Assembly: GCF_018070575.1 (NCBI RefSeq)
Contig: NZ_JAGPXN010000022.1
Span: 49,225 to 113,224 of the forward strand
Direction of reading: 5' to 3'
Length of the DNA stretch: 64,000 bases
From: Micromonospora sp. C31
GTDB lineage: Bacteria > Actinomycetota > Actinomycetes > Mycobacteriales > Micromonosporaceae
Below, piece after piece: positions 1 to 11,600 of the stretch. Position 1 is the stretch's first letter; each line of letters begins with the position of its first letter. The notes below the pieces were generated by a model. The model was given only the letters and a program-made list of their open reading frames with translations. It was not told the origin of the DNA and searched no databases. The position numbers and the translations under genes were made by a program.

Positions 1-2448
1 CACGCCGCGGTGCTGCGGTTGGCCCGCGACACCGGGGCGACGGTGTTCATGGTGCTCCAGGCCGGCCTCGCGGCCCTGCTGTCGCGCCTCGGCGCGGGTA
101 CCGACGTGCCCGTCGGCACCGCCGTCGCCGGTCGTGGCGACGAGGCCCTGGACGCCCTGGTGGGCTTCTTCGTCAACACCCTCGTGCTGCGCACCGACGT
201 CTCCGGTGACCCCACGTTCGCCGAGCTGGTGGCCCGGGTCCGCGACGCCGACCTGGCCGCCTACGACCACCAGGACGTGCCCTTCGAACGTCTCGTCGAG
301 GAGCTCAACCCGACCCGCTCCACCGCCCACCACCCCCTCGTGCAGGTCACGCTGGTGCTCCAGGAAAGTGGCGGGCCCCGACCGGGCGGCGAGGTGCTCG
401 CCGGGGCGCCGCTGCCGTTCGACACCGGCACCGCGAAGTTCGACCTCACCCTCGCCGTGCGCGAGGACCGCGACGGGGCCACCCCGCGCGGCATCACCGG
501 CGTGCTGGAGTACGCCACCGACCTGTTCGACCGCCTCACCGCCGAGCGGCTCGCCGACCGGCTGGCCCGGCTGCTGCGCGAGGCCGTCGCCGACCCGGAC
601 ACCACCGTCGGCGCCCTGGAGGTACTCACCGCCGACGAGCGCCACCGACTCGCCGCCACCCACCCGACCCGACCGGCCGGCCCCGGCATCGGTGACCTGA
701 TCGCCGCCCGCGCCGCCGCCACGCCCGACGCGGTCGCCCTGGCCACCGCGCGCGGCCCCGTGTCGTACGCCGATCTGGTCGCCGACGCCGACCGGCTCGC
801 CCGGCACCTGGCCGCCCTCGGTGTCGGCCGGGGCGACGTCGTCGGTGTGCTGCTGGATCCGGGCGCGGACCTGCCGCTGGCCGCCCTCGCCGCCCTGCGG
901 GCCGGAGCGGCCTACCTGCCGATGGACCAGGACCAGCCGGCCGCCCGCGCCGCCACCGTCACCCTCGCCGCCCTGGTCACCACCGACGCGCTGGCCGCCC
1001 GGCTGCCGGGGCTGCCCCCCGGCCGCACGGTGCGACTCGACGCCGACGACTGGCGGCAGCACCCCGCCGTGCCCCCCGCGCCGACCGTCGCACCCGGCGA
1101 CACCGCCGTCGTGCTCGTCACCGGCGCCCCGCCGCGTCCGGTGGCCCTGCCGCACCGGGCACTGACCGGGGGGCTACCCGGCACCGGCCCCGGGCAGGTG
1201 TGGCTACCCTGGCAGTCGCCGGTGACGGCGGAGTTCACCGCCGCGCTGTGGGCCGCGCTCAGCTCCGGCGCGACCTGCGTCCTGCCGGCCGGCGCCCCAC
1301 CCGCCCCGGGTCGGCTGGCCGAGCTGGTCACCACGCACGGCGTGACCGCGCTGGCGCTGCCCGCTGAGCTGCTCGCGCTGCTCGCCGACGAACATCCCAC
1401 GGCCCTCGGCCGGCTGCGGCAGGTCGTCACCACCGGCAACCCGCCGGATGCGCACCTGGACGCGGTGCGCCGCCGGCATCCGGGCCTGCGCCTGCTGACC
1501 GCACACGGGGCCACCGAGGCCGGCCCCTGGGCCCTGCTCCACCCGGTCGCCCCGGCCGATCCGTCGCCGGCTGCGAACGGCCCGTCGCCCACCCCGGCCG
1601 GGACCGGGCCGGCGGTGGCCCGGATCGGGGACCACTGTCACGTGCTCGACGAGCGGCTGCGCCCGGTGCCCGTCGGGGTGCGCGGCGAGCTGTACCTGTG
1701 CGGCCCCGGCGTCGCCAGCGGGTATCCGCACCGGCCCGGCGCCACCGCCGCCCGGCTCGTGGCCGCCCCGTGCGACCCGACGGGCGGGCGGATGCTGCGC
1801 ACCGGCACCGTGGCGAGCTGGGCCGCCGACGGCCTGCTGCGGGTCCACCGCCGGATCACGGTGGGCACGACCGCCGTCGACCCGGACCGGGTCGTCGCCG
1901 CCCTGGCCGGGCACCCCGCGGTACGGCGGGCCGCCGTCGGTGTCCACACCGACCCCGCCGACGGGCCACGCCTGGTCGCCTACGTGGTCGCGGCCGGCCC
2001 CGGCGTCGTGGCCGCGGACCTGCGCCGGTACGCCGCCCGGATCCTGCCCGAGGCGCTGGTGCCGGCGGACGTCGTGGTCGTGCCGACGCTGCCGCTGACC
2101 ACCGGAGGGGGCCTCGACGCCGCCGCCCTGCCCGCCCCCGGCGCCCCGGCCGACACCGCCGCGCCCCCCGACCCACGGCGCGAGACGCTGCGGACGCTGT
2201 TCTCCGAGGCTCTCGACGGGCGACCGGTCGGCGACACCGACAACTTCTTCAAGGTCGGTGGGCACTCGCTGCTCGCCGTGCGGCTGGTCAACCGGATCCG
2301 CACCGCGCTGGCGGTGGAGGTCAGCATCCGGGACGTGTTCCAGGCACCCACGGTGGCCGCGCTCGCCGAGCGGCTCGCCGCGGGCGCGGCCGAGGCCGCT
2401 CCCGCGCGACCCGCACTGCGTCGACGGACGGGGGCGGGCGCCCGGTAG
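1..2448 (+). CDS. NRPS, 3' part: C - degenerate A - PCP (5' end outside window)
   Basis: The reading frame is open from base 1 to a TAG at 2446-2448, so the gene starts upstream of the window. It begins inside a condensation domain: the C-terminal motifs around VGFFVNTLVLRTDVSGDP and DHQDVPFERLVEELNP are present, while the HHxxxDG active site lies outside. An adenylation fold follows (about 670-2150), but its catalytic motifs are ruined. The A3 loop TSGSTGRPKG reads VTGAPPRPVAL (1111-1143), Asp235 is missing from the pocket helix, A8 reads RRITVGTTAVD, and the A10 lysine of NGK is gone (TGGGLDA, near 2100). The PCP is intact (KVGGHSLLAVRL, Ser at 2266-2268). The protein should therefore condense and carry a residue that its own A domain cannot activate. 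It ends 183 nt before the next NRPS, which probably supplies the activation in trans. The NRPS identity is certain; the loss of A activity is inferred from motifs. Confidence 0.95.
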   Translation, partial: HAAVLRLARDTGATVFMVLQAGLAALLSRLGAGTDVPVGTAVAGRGDEALDALVGFFVNTLVLRTDVSGDPTFAELVARVRDADLAAYDHQDVPFERLVEELNPTRSTAHHPLVQVTLVLQESGGPRPGGEVLAGAPLPFDTGTAKFDLTLAVREDRDGATPRGITGVLEYATDLFDRLTAERLADRLARLLREAVADPDTTVGALEVLTADERHRLAATHPTRPAGPGIGDLIAARAAATPDAVALATARGPVSYADLVADADRLARHLAALGVGRGDVVGVLLDPGADLPLAALAALRAGAAYLPMDQDQPAARAATVTLAALVTTDALAARLPGLPPGRTVRLDADDWRQHPAVPPAPTVAPGDTAVVLVTGAPPRPVALPHRALTGGLPGTGPGQVWLPWQSPVTAEFTAALWAALSSGATCVLPAGAPPAPGRLAELVTTHGVTALALPAELLALLADEHPTALGRLRQVVTTGNPPDAHLDAVRRRHPGLRLLTAHGATEAGPWALLHPVAPADPSPAANGPSPTPAGTGPAVARIGDHCHVLDERLRPVPVGVRGELYLCGPGVASGYPHRPGATAARLVAAPCDPTGGRMLRTGTVASWAADGLLRVHRRITVGTTAVDPDRVVAALAGHPAVRRAAVGVHTDPADGPRLVAYVVAAGPGVVAADLRRYAARILPEALVPADVVVVPTLPLTTGGGLDAAALPAPGAPADTAAPPDPRRETLRTLFSEALDGRPVGDTDNFFKVGGHSLLAVRLVNRIRTALAVEVSIRDVFQAPTVAALAERLAAGAAEAAPARPALRRRTGAGAR
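127..347 (+). repeat. C-domain tract, copy 1 of 3 nearly identical copies
   Basis: This 221-bp segment of the C-terminal half of the C domain differs at only about five positions by eye from the equivalent tract at 9844-10064, and is similarly close to 6661-6881. The flanking C-domain sequence is clearly more divergent, so it looks like a product of gene conversion or recent duplication within the NRPS locus. Confidence 0.85.
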
Positions 2449-2631
2449 AACCCGCCGCCCGGCGGGCCCCATCCTGCCTCGCCGACTGCCGCTGCCCCGG
2501 CGGTGCGCTGACTAGCCTCAGGTCAACGCGCCGCCGGGGCTTTCCGTTCGTCCGGCCACCCGCGACCGGGGCCCACCACCGGGCCCGCCCGGCGCACCGG
2601 CGCGACCCACCCGACCCCAGGAGGAAGTTCG
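2449..2631 (+). promoter_or_regulatory. NRPS intergenic gap with possible internal promoter and RBS
   Basis: The 183-nt gap holds a short GC hairpin directly after the stop (CCCGCC/GGCGGG, 2451-2466), too small to be a convincing terminator. A TAGCCT box at 2513-2518 resembles an actinomycete -10, but no good -35 is visible. The ribosome binding site AGGAGGA lies at about 2621-2627, well placed for the ATG at 2632. An internal promoter is possible, not shown. Confidence 0.3.
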
Positions 2632-5600
2632 ATGCCCTCGATCGACCACGCCGGGCCCGCGCCCACCTCCGCCGCCGGCCCCCGACCGACGGTGATCCTC
2701 GACGGGGGTCCACTGGCCGGGCCGGCCGTCGGGGTCGACGAGGCGTTCACCGCCCGGGTCCGCGCCGACCCGGACCACCCGGCCCTCGTCGCCGGTGCCA
2801 CCCGCCTCAGCTACGCCGAGCTGGACGCCGCCGTCGCGCGGCGGGCCGACCGGCTGCGCGCCGAGGGGGCCGGGCCCGGGCGGCTGGTGGCGGTCCACCG
2901 GCCGCGGGGCGTGGCGGCCGTGGTGGCGATCCTCGCGGCCCTGCGCGCCGGAGCGGCGTACCTGCCCCTGGACCCGGGCGCACCGGCGGCGCGTACCGAG
3001 GCGATCCTCGCCGACGCGTGCGCGGGCGCCCCGCCCGCCCTGGACGAGGTGGCGGCGCGGGGCGAGCTGGTGCTGCCCGGCGCCGCCGTGCCCGTCGACA
3101 CCGCCTACGTCATCTACACCTCCGGCTCCACCGGCACCCCCAACGGCGTGGTCGTCGGCCGGGACGCCCTGGCCCACTTCGTCGCCGGGGCCGTGGACCG
3201 CTACGGCGTCACCCCCGCCGACCGGGTGCTCCAGTTCGCGCCGCTGCACTTCGACGCCAGCGTCGAGGAGGTGTTCGTGACCCTGTGCGCCGGGGCCACG
3301 CTGGTGCTGCGCGGCGACGAGATGCTCGACGTGCCCGACCTGCTGGCCGGCTGCGCCACGCACGGGGTCACCCTGTTGGACCTGCCCACCGCGTACTGGC
3401 ACGAGCTGGCCTACGCCCTGTCCACCGGCGGCGTGACGCTGCCCCCGGCGCTGCGGACCGTGGTCATCGGCGGCGAGGCGGCCCTGCCGGAGCGGGTGCG
3501 GCGCTGGCGGCGGGCGGTGGGCGACCGGGTGCGACTGCTCAACACGTACGGGCCCACCGAGGCCACCGTCGTGGCGACCGTCGCCGACCTGTCCACCCAC
3601 GACGGCGGGGACGTGCCGATCGGGCGTCCCCTGCCCGGCGTGCGGGCCGCCCTCGTCGACGGCGAACTGTGGCTGCTCGGCGGCGGGCTCGCCCACGGCT
3701 ACCTGGGCCGCCCCGAGCTGACCCTGCGCCGCTTCACCACCCTCGACGGCCGGGCCGCCTACCGCACCGGCGACCTGGTGCGGGTGCGCCCCGACGGGCA
3801 GCTCGGCTACCTCGGCCGCGTCGACGACGAGGTCAAGATCAACGGGCACCGGATCGACCCGGTCGCCGTGGAGTCGGTCCTGCTCACCCTCACCGGCGTC
3901 CGCGAGGCGGCCGTGGTCGCCCAGGAACTGGGCGACGGGGTGCGGCGGCTCGTCGCGTACGTGGTCGGCGACGTCACCGCCGCGCAGGTGCGCGCGTACC
4001 TGGCCGAGCGGTTGCCCGCCCCCGCCGTGCCCGGCGTGGTCGACCTGGTGGCGGCGCTGCCGCGCAGCAGCACCGGCAAGATCGACCGGGGGCGGCTGCG
4101 TGCCGCCGACCCGACCCGGACGACCGGGCGGCCGGAGCCGGCCGGATGGCGTCCCGCCCCCGGCGAGGAACTGGTCCCGCTGTCGTACGCGCAGCGTCGG
4201 CTGTGGTTCCTGCACAGTCTGGAGGGCCCGTCGGCGACGTACCACGTGCCGGTGGTGCTGGCCCTGTCGGGCGTGCCCGAGCGGGCGGCGCTGGACGCGG
4301 CGGTGGCCGACGTGGTTGCCCGGCACGAGGTGCTGCGCACCGTGTTCCCGTCCGTGGACGGTGAACCCGTGCAACGGGTGCTGCCCACCTCCGGGGTGCG
4401 GCTGTCCGAGGTGGAGTGCCCGCGCGTCGAGCTGGAGGCCCGGGTCGCCGAGTTCACCGCCGACACCTTCGACATCGGCGTCGACGAGCCGCTGCGGGTG
4501 CGGCTGTTCGTCACCGGCGCGGAGTCGACGCTGGTGCTGCTGCTGCACCACGTCGCCACCGACGGCTGGTCGATGGCTCCGCTGCTGCGGGACCTGGCCA
4601 CCGCGTACGCGGCCCGCGTCGCCGGTCACGGGCCGGCCTGGGAGCCGCTGCCGGTGCAGTACGCCGACTACACCCTGTGGCAGCGGGAGCTGCTGGGGGA
4701 GGAGTCCGACCCGGACAGCCTGCTCGCCCGGCAACTCACCTGGTGGCGGGAGACCCTGGCCGGGGCGCCGGCCGTGCTGGACCTGCCCGCCGACCGACCC
4801 CGCCCCGCCGAGCCCACCTTCGAAGGGGCGTCCGTGCGGAGCCTGCTCGACGCCGACACCCACCGCCGGCTGCGGGACCTCGGCGAGACCTGCCAGGCCA
4901 CCGGGTTCATGGTCTTCCACGCCGCGCTCGCCGCCACCCTCACCCGCCTCGGCGCGGGCGAGGACGTGCCGATCGGCACGCCGGTGGCCGGCCGGCCCGA
5001 CGAGGCGCTGCACGACCTGGTGGGTTTCTTCGTCAACACGCTGGTGCTGCGTACCGACACCTCCGGCGACCCGGGCTTCGCCGACCTGCTGACCCGGGTG
5101 CGGGAGGCGGACCTCGCCGCGTACGCGCACGAGGAGGTGCCGTTCGACCTGGTGGTGGAGCGACTCAACCCGGCCCGGTCCCTGGCGCACCACCCGTTCT
5201 TCCAGGTCATGCTCACCGTCGACACCCCACCCGGGGACGAACTGCGGATCCTCGACCTGGACGCCCGGATCACCCCCGCCGGCCTCGACACGGCCAAGTT
5301 CGACCTCAGTGTCTCCTGCGTCCTCGGCGAGGACGGCGAGGTCGAGGTGTGGCTCCAGTACGCGACCGACCTGTTCGACGCCGACACGGCGCAGCTGCTG
5401 CTGGCGGCGTACCTGCGGCTGCTGCGCGCCGTCGCCGCCGACCCGGCCGCCGCCCTGGGCACCCTCGACGTGCTCACCGACGCCGAACGCGCCGGCCTCG
5501 ACGCCCGCCGGGCCGCCGTGCACGCCGCCGCTGCCGACCGCGCCCCCAGCCACGCCGCCGCAGCCGGGGACCCGGTGCGCACCGAGCTGCTGTGCGGCCT

Positions 5601-8600
5601 GTTCGCCGAGGTGCTGAGCCTGCCGTCGGTCGGCCCCGACGACGACTTCTTCGCCCTCGGCGGGCACTCCATGCTGGCGGTCCGGCTGGCCAACCGGCTG
5701 CGGGCGGTGCTCGACACCGACGTCGGCATCCGGGACCTGTTCCTCGCCCCCACCCCCGCCACCCTGGAACGGCGGCTCGGCCAGCTGGTCGCCGCGGCCC
5801 GACCCACCCTCGCCGCCGTCGCCCCCGTCGAGCGGATGCCAATGTCGTACGCGCAGCGCCGGCTGTGGTTCCTCGCCGAGCTCGGCGGCCCCAGCGCGGT
5901 CTACAACCTGCCCGTGGTGCTGCGTCCCGTCACCGCCCTGGACCCCGCGCCGCTAGCGGCGGCGCTGGCCGACGTCGCCGCGCGGCACGAGGTGCTGGGC
6001 ACCGTCTACCGCAGTGCGGACGGGGAGCCCTACCAGACGGTCGTGGCCGGGGCCCGGCCGCCCCTCACCGTCCTCGACGTGCCGGCCGACGACCTCGCCG
6101 AGGCGATCGACACCGCCTGCGGGCACGTCTTCGACCTGGCCGCCGACCTGCCGCTGCGGGCCTGGCTGCTGCGCCCGACCGGCGGCGGACACCCCGACCA
6201 GGTGCTGGTGGTGCTCACCCACCACATCGCCTCCGACGGCTGGTCCACCGGCCCGCTGCTGCGCGACCTCGCCGCGGCGTACGCGGCCCGCGCCGCCGGT
6301 CACGCCCCGGGCTGGGAACCGCTGCCCGTGCAGTACGCCGACTACACCCTGTGGCAGCGGGAGCTGCTGGGCGCCGCCGACGATCCGGACAGTCTGCTCG
6401 GCCGGCAGCTCGGCTGGTGGCGGCGCACGCTCGACGGCGTACCTCAGGTGTTGGAGCTGCCCACCGACCGGCCCCGCCCGGCGGAGGCCAGCCAGCGCGG
6501 CGACATCGTGCCGTTCCGCCTCGACGCCGACACCCACGCCGGCGTGCTCCGCGTGGCGCAGGAGCACGGTGCGACGGTCTTCATGGTGCTCCAGTCGGCG
6601 TTGGCGGCGCTGCTGTCGCGGCTGGGGGCGGGCACCGACGTGCCGGTCGGCACGGTGGTGGCCGGTCGTGGCGACGAGGCCCTGGACGATCTGGTGGGTT
6701 TCTTCGTCAACACCCTCGTGCTGCGCACCGACGTCTCCGGTGACCCCAGCTTCGCCGAGCTGGTGGCCCGGGTCCGCGACGCCGACCTGGCCGCCTACGA
6801 CCACCAGGACGTGCCCTTCGAACGTCTCGTCGAGGAGCTCAACCCGACCCGCTCCACCGCCCACCACCCGCTCGTGCAGGTGATGCTGGTGCTGCAGAAC
6901 GCCGATGGCGGCGACCCGGAGCCGGACACCGCGTTGGCCGGCGAGGAACTGTCCTTCCGGGCCGGCGTGGCCAAGTTCGACCTGACCCTGGCCGTGCGGG
7001 AGTACCACGACCCGGCCGGCGGGCCCGCCGGCATCACCGGCGCCGTCGAGTACGCCGTCGACCTGTTCGACCCCGGCACCGTCAGCCGCCTCGCCGACAC
7101 CCTCGCCCGGCTGCTCGCCGCCGTCGTCGCCGACCCCGACACCCGCGTCGGAGACGTCGAACTGCTCACCGGCGAACAGCGGCACCAGGTGGTCCACCGG
7201 TTCAACGACACCACCCCCGCCGGGCGGCCCGACGAGCGGATCACCGACGTGTTCGCCCGCCGGGTCGCCGCCGCCCCGCACCGCACCGCGCTGGTGCACG
7301 GCGCCGCCCGGATGTCGTACGGCGAGCTGGACGCCGAGGCCAACCGGCTCGCCCGGCACCTCGCGGCGATCGGTGTGCGGCGCGGCGACGTCGTCGGCGT
7401 CCTGCTGGACCGGGGCCTGCCCATGGCCGTCGCCGTGCTCGCCACGCTCAAGGCCGGCGCCGCGTACGCCCTGCTCGACCCGGAGTTCCCCGACGCCCGC
7501 CTGGCCGCCCTGGTTCCCGACGCCGCGATCACCGCCCTGGTCACCGACGCCGCCCTGGCCGCCCGTCTCGGCGCGGCCCGGCCGGCCCGCACCGTGCTGC
7601 TCGACCGGGCCGCCGCCACCCTCGACGCGTTGCCCGCGAGCCCGCTCGACCTGCCCGGCGACCCCGGCGACCCGGCCTGCGTCATGTTCACCTCCGGGTC
7701 CACCGGGCGGCCCAAGGGGGCGCTGTCCCCGCACCGGGCCGTCGTCGGCACCCTGTGCGGGCAGACCTTCGTCGACTTCGGCCCCGACCAGGTGTGGTTG
7801 CAGGCCGCCCCCGTGTCCTGGGACGCGTTCGCGCTGGAGTTCTGGGGGGCGCTGCTCAACGGCGCCACCGTCGTGCTGCACCCGGGGCAGCGGCCCGAAC
7901 CGGCCCGCATCGCCGACCTCGTCGCCGCGCACGGCGTCACCACGCTGTGGCTGTCCGCCGGCCTGTTCAACGTGCTGCTCGACGAGCATCCCGACGCCCT
8001 CGCCGCCGTCCACCAGGTCGTCACCGGGGGCGAGGCGCCGTCCGTCGAGCACCTGGCCCGCGCCCGCCGCCGCTTCACCGGGCTGCGCCTGGTGCACGGG
8101 TACGGCCCCGTCGAGAGCATGATCTTCACCAACTGCCACCCGGTCGACACCCCGCCGGTGACCGCGCCCGTCCCCGTGGGCCCGCCGCTGGCCGACCGGC
8201 GCTGCCTCGTCCTCGACGAGCGGCTGCGGCCCGTGCCCGTCGGCGTCACCGGCGAGTTGTACGTCGCCGGCACCGGCCTCGCCGACGGCTACCTGCACCG
8301 GGGCGGCATCACCGCCGCCGCCTTCGTCGCCGACCCGTTCGGCCCCGCCGGATCCCGCATGTACCGCACCGGCGACCTCGCCCGCTGGACCCCCTGCGGG
8401 ACGGTGGAGATCCTCGGCCGCGCCGACGACCAGGTGAAGATCCGGGGCTTCCGGATCGAACCGGGAGAGGTGGCCGCCGTACTCGCCCGACAGCCCGGCG
8501 TCGGCCGGGTGGCGGTGGTGGTGCGCGAGGACCGCCCCGGCGACAAGCGGCTCGTGGCATACCTGACCCCCGGCGAACCGGACGTGCAGCCGGCCGTCGC

Positions 8601-11600
8601 CGACCTGCGCCGCGCCGCCGCCGAGGCGCTGCCCGCGCACCTGGTCCCGGCCGCGTTCGTGGTGCTCGACGCGCTGCCGCTGACCGCCAACGGCAAGGTC
8701 GACCGGGCCGCGCTGCCGGCGCCCCACTACACCGCCGGCACCCCGTCGCGCGCCCCACGCACCCCCGCCGAACAGCTGATGTGCGACCTGTTCGGCGAGG
8801 TGCTCGACGTCGACCGGGTCGGCGTCGACGACGACTTCTTCGCCCTCGGCGGGCACTCCCTGCTCGCCGCGAAACTGGTCAACCGGGTCCGCGCCGTGTG
8901 GGCCGCCGAGATCGGCGTACGGGACCTGTTCCAGGCACCCACCCCGGCCGGCCTGGAACGCCGGGTCGCCCGGAGCAGTGGCGCCGGCACCCGGGCACCC
9001 CTCACGCCCGCCGCCCGTACCGGCCGGCTGCCGCTGTCGTACGCGCAGCACCGGCTGTGGTTCCTCGCCGAACTCGGCGGCCCCGGCACCGTCTACAACA
9101 TCCCCGTCGCGCTGCGTCTCGACGCCGACCTGGATCCCGACGCCCTCGCCGCGGCGCTGGCCGACCTCGCCGCGCGGCACGAGGTGCTGCGCACCGTCTA
9201 CCGGGCCGTCGACGGTGAACCGCACCAGCTCGTCCTGGACGGGGCACACCCCGAACTGACCGTGCTCGACCTCACCGCCGACGCGGTGGCCGCCGCCGTG
9301 GCCACCGCCGCCGGCCACGTGTTCGACCTCTCCACCGACCTGCCGCTGCGCGCCTGGCTGCTGCGCCCCGACGGGGACCGGCAGGTGCTGGTGCTGCTGG
9401 TGCACCACATCGCCGCCGACGGCTGGTCGATGGGTCCGCTGCTGCGCGACCTGTCCACCGCCTACCGGGCCCGGACCGACGGCACGGCCCCCGACTGGGC
9501 GCCGCTGCCCGTGCAGTACGCCGACTACACCCGGTGGCAGCGGGAGCTGCTGGGCGCCGCCGACGATCCGGACAGTCTGCTCGGCCGGCAGCTGGCCTGG
9601 TGGCGGCGCACGCTCGACGGCGTACCGCAGGTGTTGGAGCTGCCCACCGACCGGCCCCGCCCGGCGGAGGCCAGCCACCGCGGCGAGGTGGTGCCCTTCA
9701 CCCTCGACGCCGACACCCACGAGGCCGTGCGCCGTCTCGCCCGCGCCTGCGGGGCCACCGTGTTCATGGTGCTCCAGTCGGCGATGGCGGTGGTCCTGGC
9801 CCGGCTGGGAGCGGGCACGGACGTGCCGATCGGCACGGTGGTGGCCGGTCGTGGCGACGAGGCCCTGGACGATCTGGTGGGTTTCTTCGTCAACACCCTC
9901 GTGCTGCGCACCGACGTCTCCGGTGACCCCACGTTCGCCGAGCTGGTGGCCCGGGTCCGCGACGCCGACCTGGCCGCCTACGACCACCAGGACGTGCCCT
10001 TCGAACGTCTCGTCGAGGAACTCAACCCGACCCGCTCCACCGCCCACCACCCGCTCGTGCAGGTGATGCTGCTGGTGCAGAACACCGCCGAGGTGGACCC
10101 GACCGGTTCGCCGTTCGCCGGCGACGAGATCGGCCTCGACACCGGCACCGTCAAGTTCGACCTGACCCTGTCCGTCCGGGAGACCCACGACGCCGCCGGT
10201 GGGCCCGCCGGGCTGCGCGGCGTCCTCGAGTACGCCACCGACCTGTTCGACCCGGCCACCGCGACCCTGCTCGCGCGGCGTCTCGCCCGGCTGGTGCGGG
10301 CCGTCGCCGTCGACCCCGACCGGCCCGTCGGCGACGTCGACCTGCTCGACGCCGACGAACGACGGCTGCTGCACGGGCTCAACGACACCGCCGTGCCCGT
10401 CGCCCGGGGCTGCGTGCACGAGGCCTTCCGCGAGCAGGCGCGGCGTACCCCGGACCGGACCGCCCTGACCTGCGGCGACCGGCGGCTCAGCTACGCCGGG
10501 CTGGACCGGGCCGCGAACGCCCTCGCCCACCGGCTGATCGCCGCCGGCGTCCGCCCCCAGTCGACGGTCGGGGTGCTGCTGCCCCGTGGCGTCGACCTGG
10601 TGGTGGCCACCCTCGCCGTGCTCAAGTGCGGGGCCGCGTACGTCCCGGTCGGCACCGCACTGCCCGCCGCCCGGGTGCGTACCGTCCTGGCCGACTCCGG
10701 CGCGACGGTGCTGCTGACCGACGTCGCCGACCGCCCGGCCGTCGCCGCCGAACGCCACCACGGCACCGTCGTCGTCGAGTGCGCCACCCCGGCCGGCGCC
10801 CCCGACCACGACCCGGCCGTCGACGTCGGCGAGCGGTCCCTGATGTACGTCATGTTCACCTCCGGGTCCACCGGTCGGCCCAAGGGCGTCGGCGTCACCC
10901 ACCGCAACGTGCGCGACCTCGTCGCCGACCGGTGCTGGAACGCCGGGCACCACCGCCGGATGCTGGTGCACTCCCAGTACGGCTTCGACTCGTCCACCTA
11001 CGAGATGTGGGTGCCGCTGCTGCACGGCGGGGAACTCGTCGTCGCCGAGGGCGACAGCACCGACCTGCGGGAGCTGGCCCGCACCATCGAGCGGTACGAC
11101 GTCACCGCCGCCTACTTCACGATGGGCCTGTTCCACGTGATGGCCGACGAGGGGCTGGACACCCTGGCCCGGCTGAAGGAGGTGTGGACCGGCGGCGACG
11201 TCGCCTCCCCGGCCGCCGTGCGACGGGTGCTCGAGCACTGCCCGGACACCGTGCTGGTGCACAGCTACGGCCCCACCGAGGTCACCTTCGCCTCCCACCA
11301 CCAGCGCTTCGAGACCGCCGACCGCCGGTTCGCCGGCGTCCACCTGGGACGGCTGCTCGACAACACCCGCGCGTACGTGCTCGACGACCGGCTACGCCCG
11401 GTGCCGCTCGGCGGCACGGGCGAGCTGTACCTGGCCGGCGAGCAGGTCGCCCGCGGCTACCTGGGCCGGCCCGCGTTGACCGCCGAACGGTTCGTCGCCG
11501 ACCCGTTCGACCCGGCCTGCGGCCGGATGTACCGCACCGGCGACCTGGTCGCCTGGACCAGCACCGGTGACCTGCGGTTCGTGGGCCGCGCCGACGGCCA

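Noticed and set aside
5953..11343. Very long minus-strand open frame (1796 codons)
   Set aside because: It is antisense to the NRPS; its translation is Gly/Val/His/Gln-rich without domains, a mirror of the C-ending codons on the + strand.
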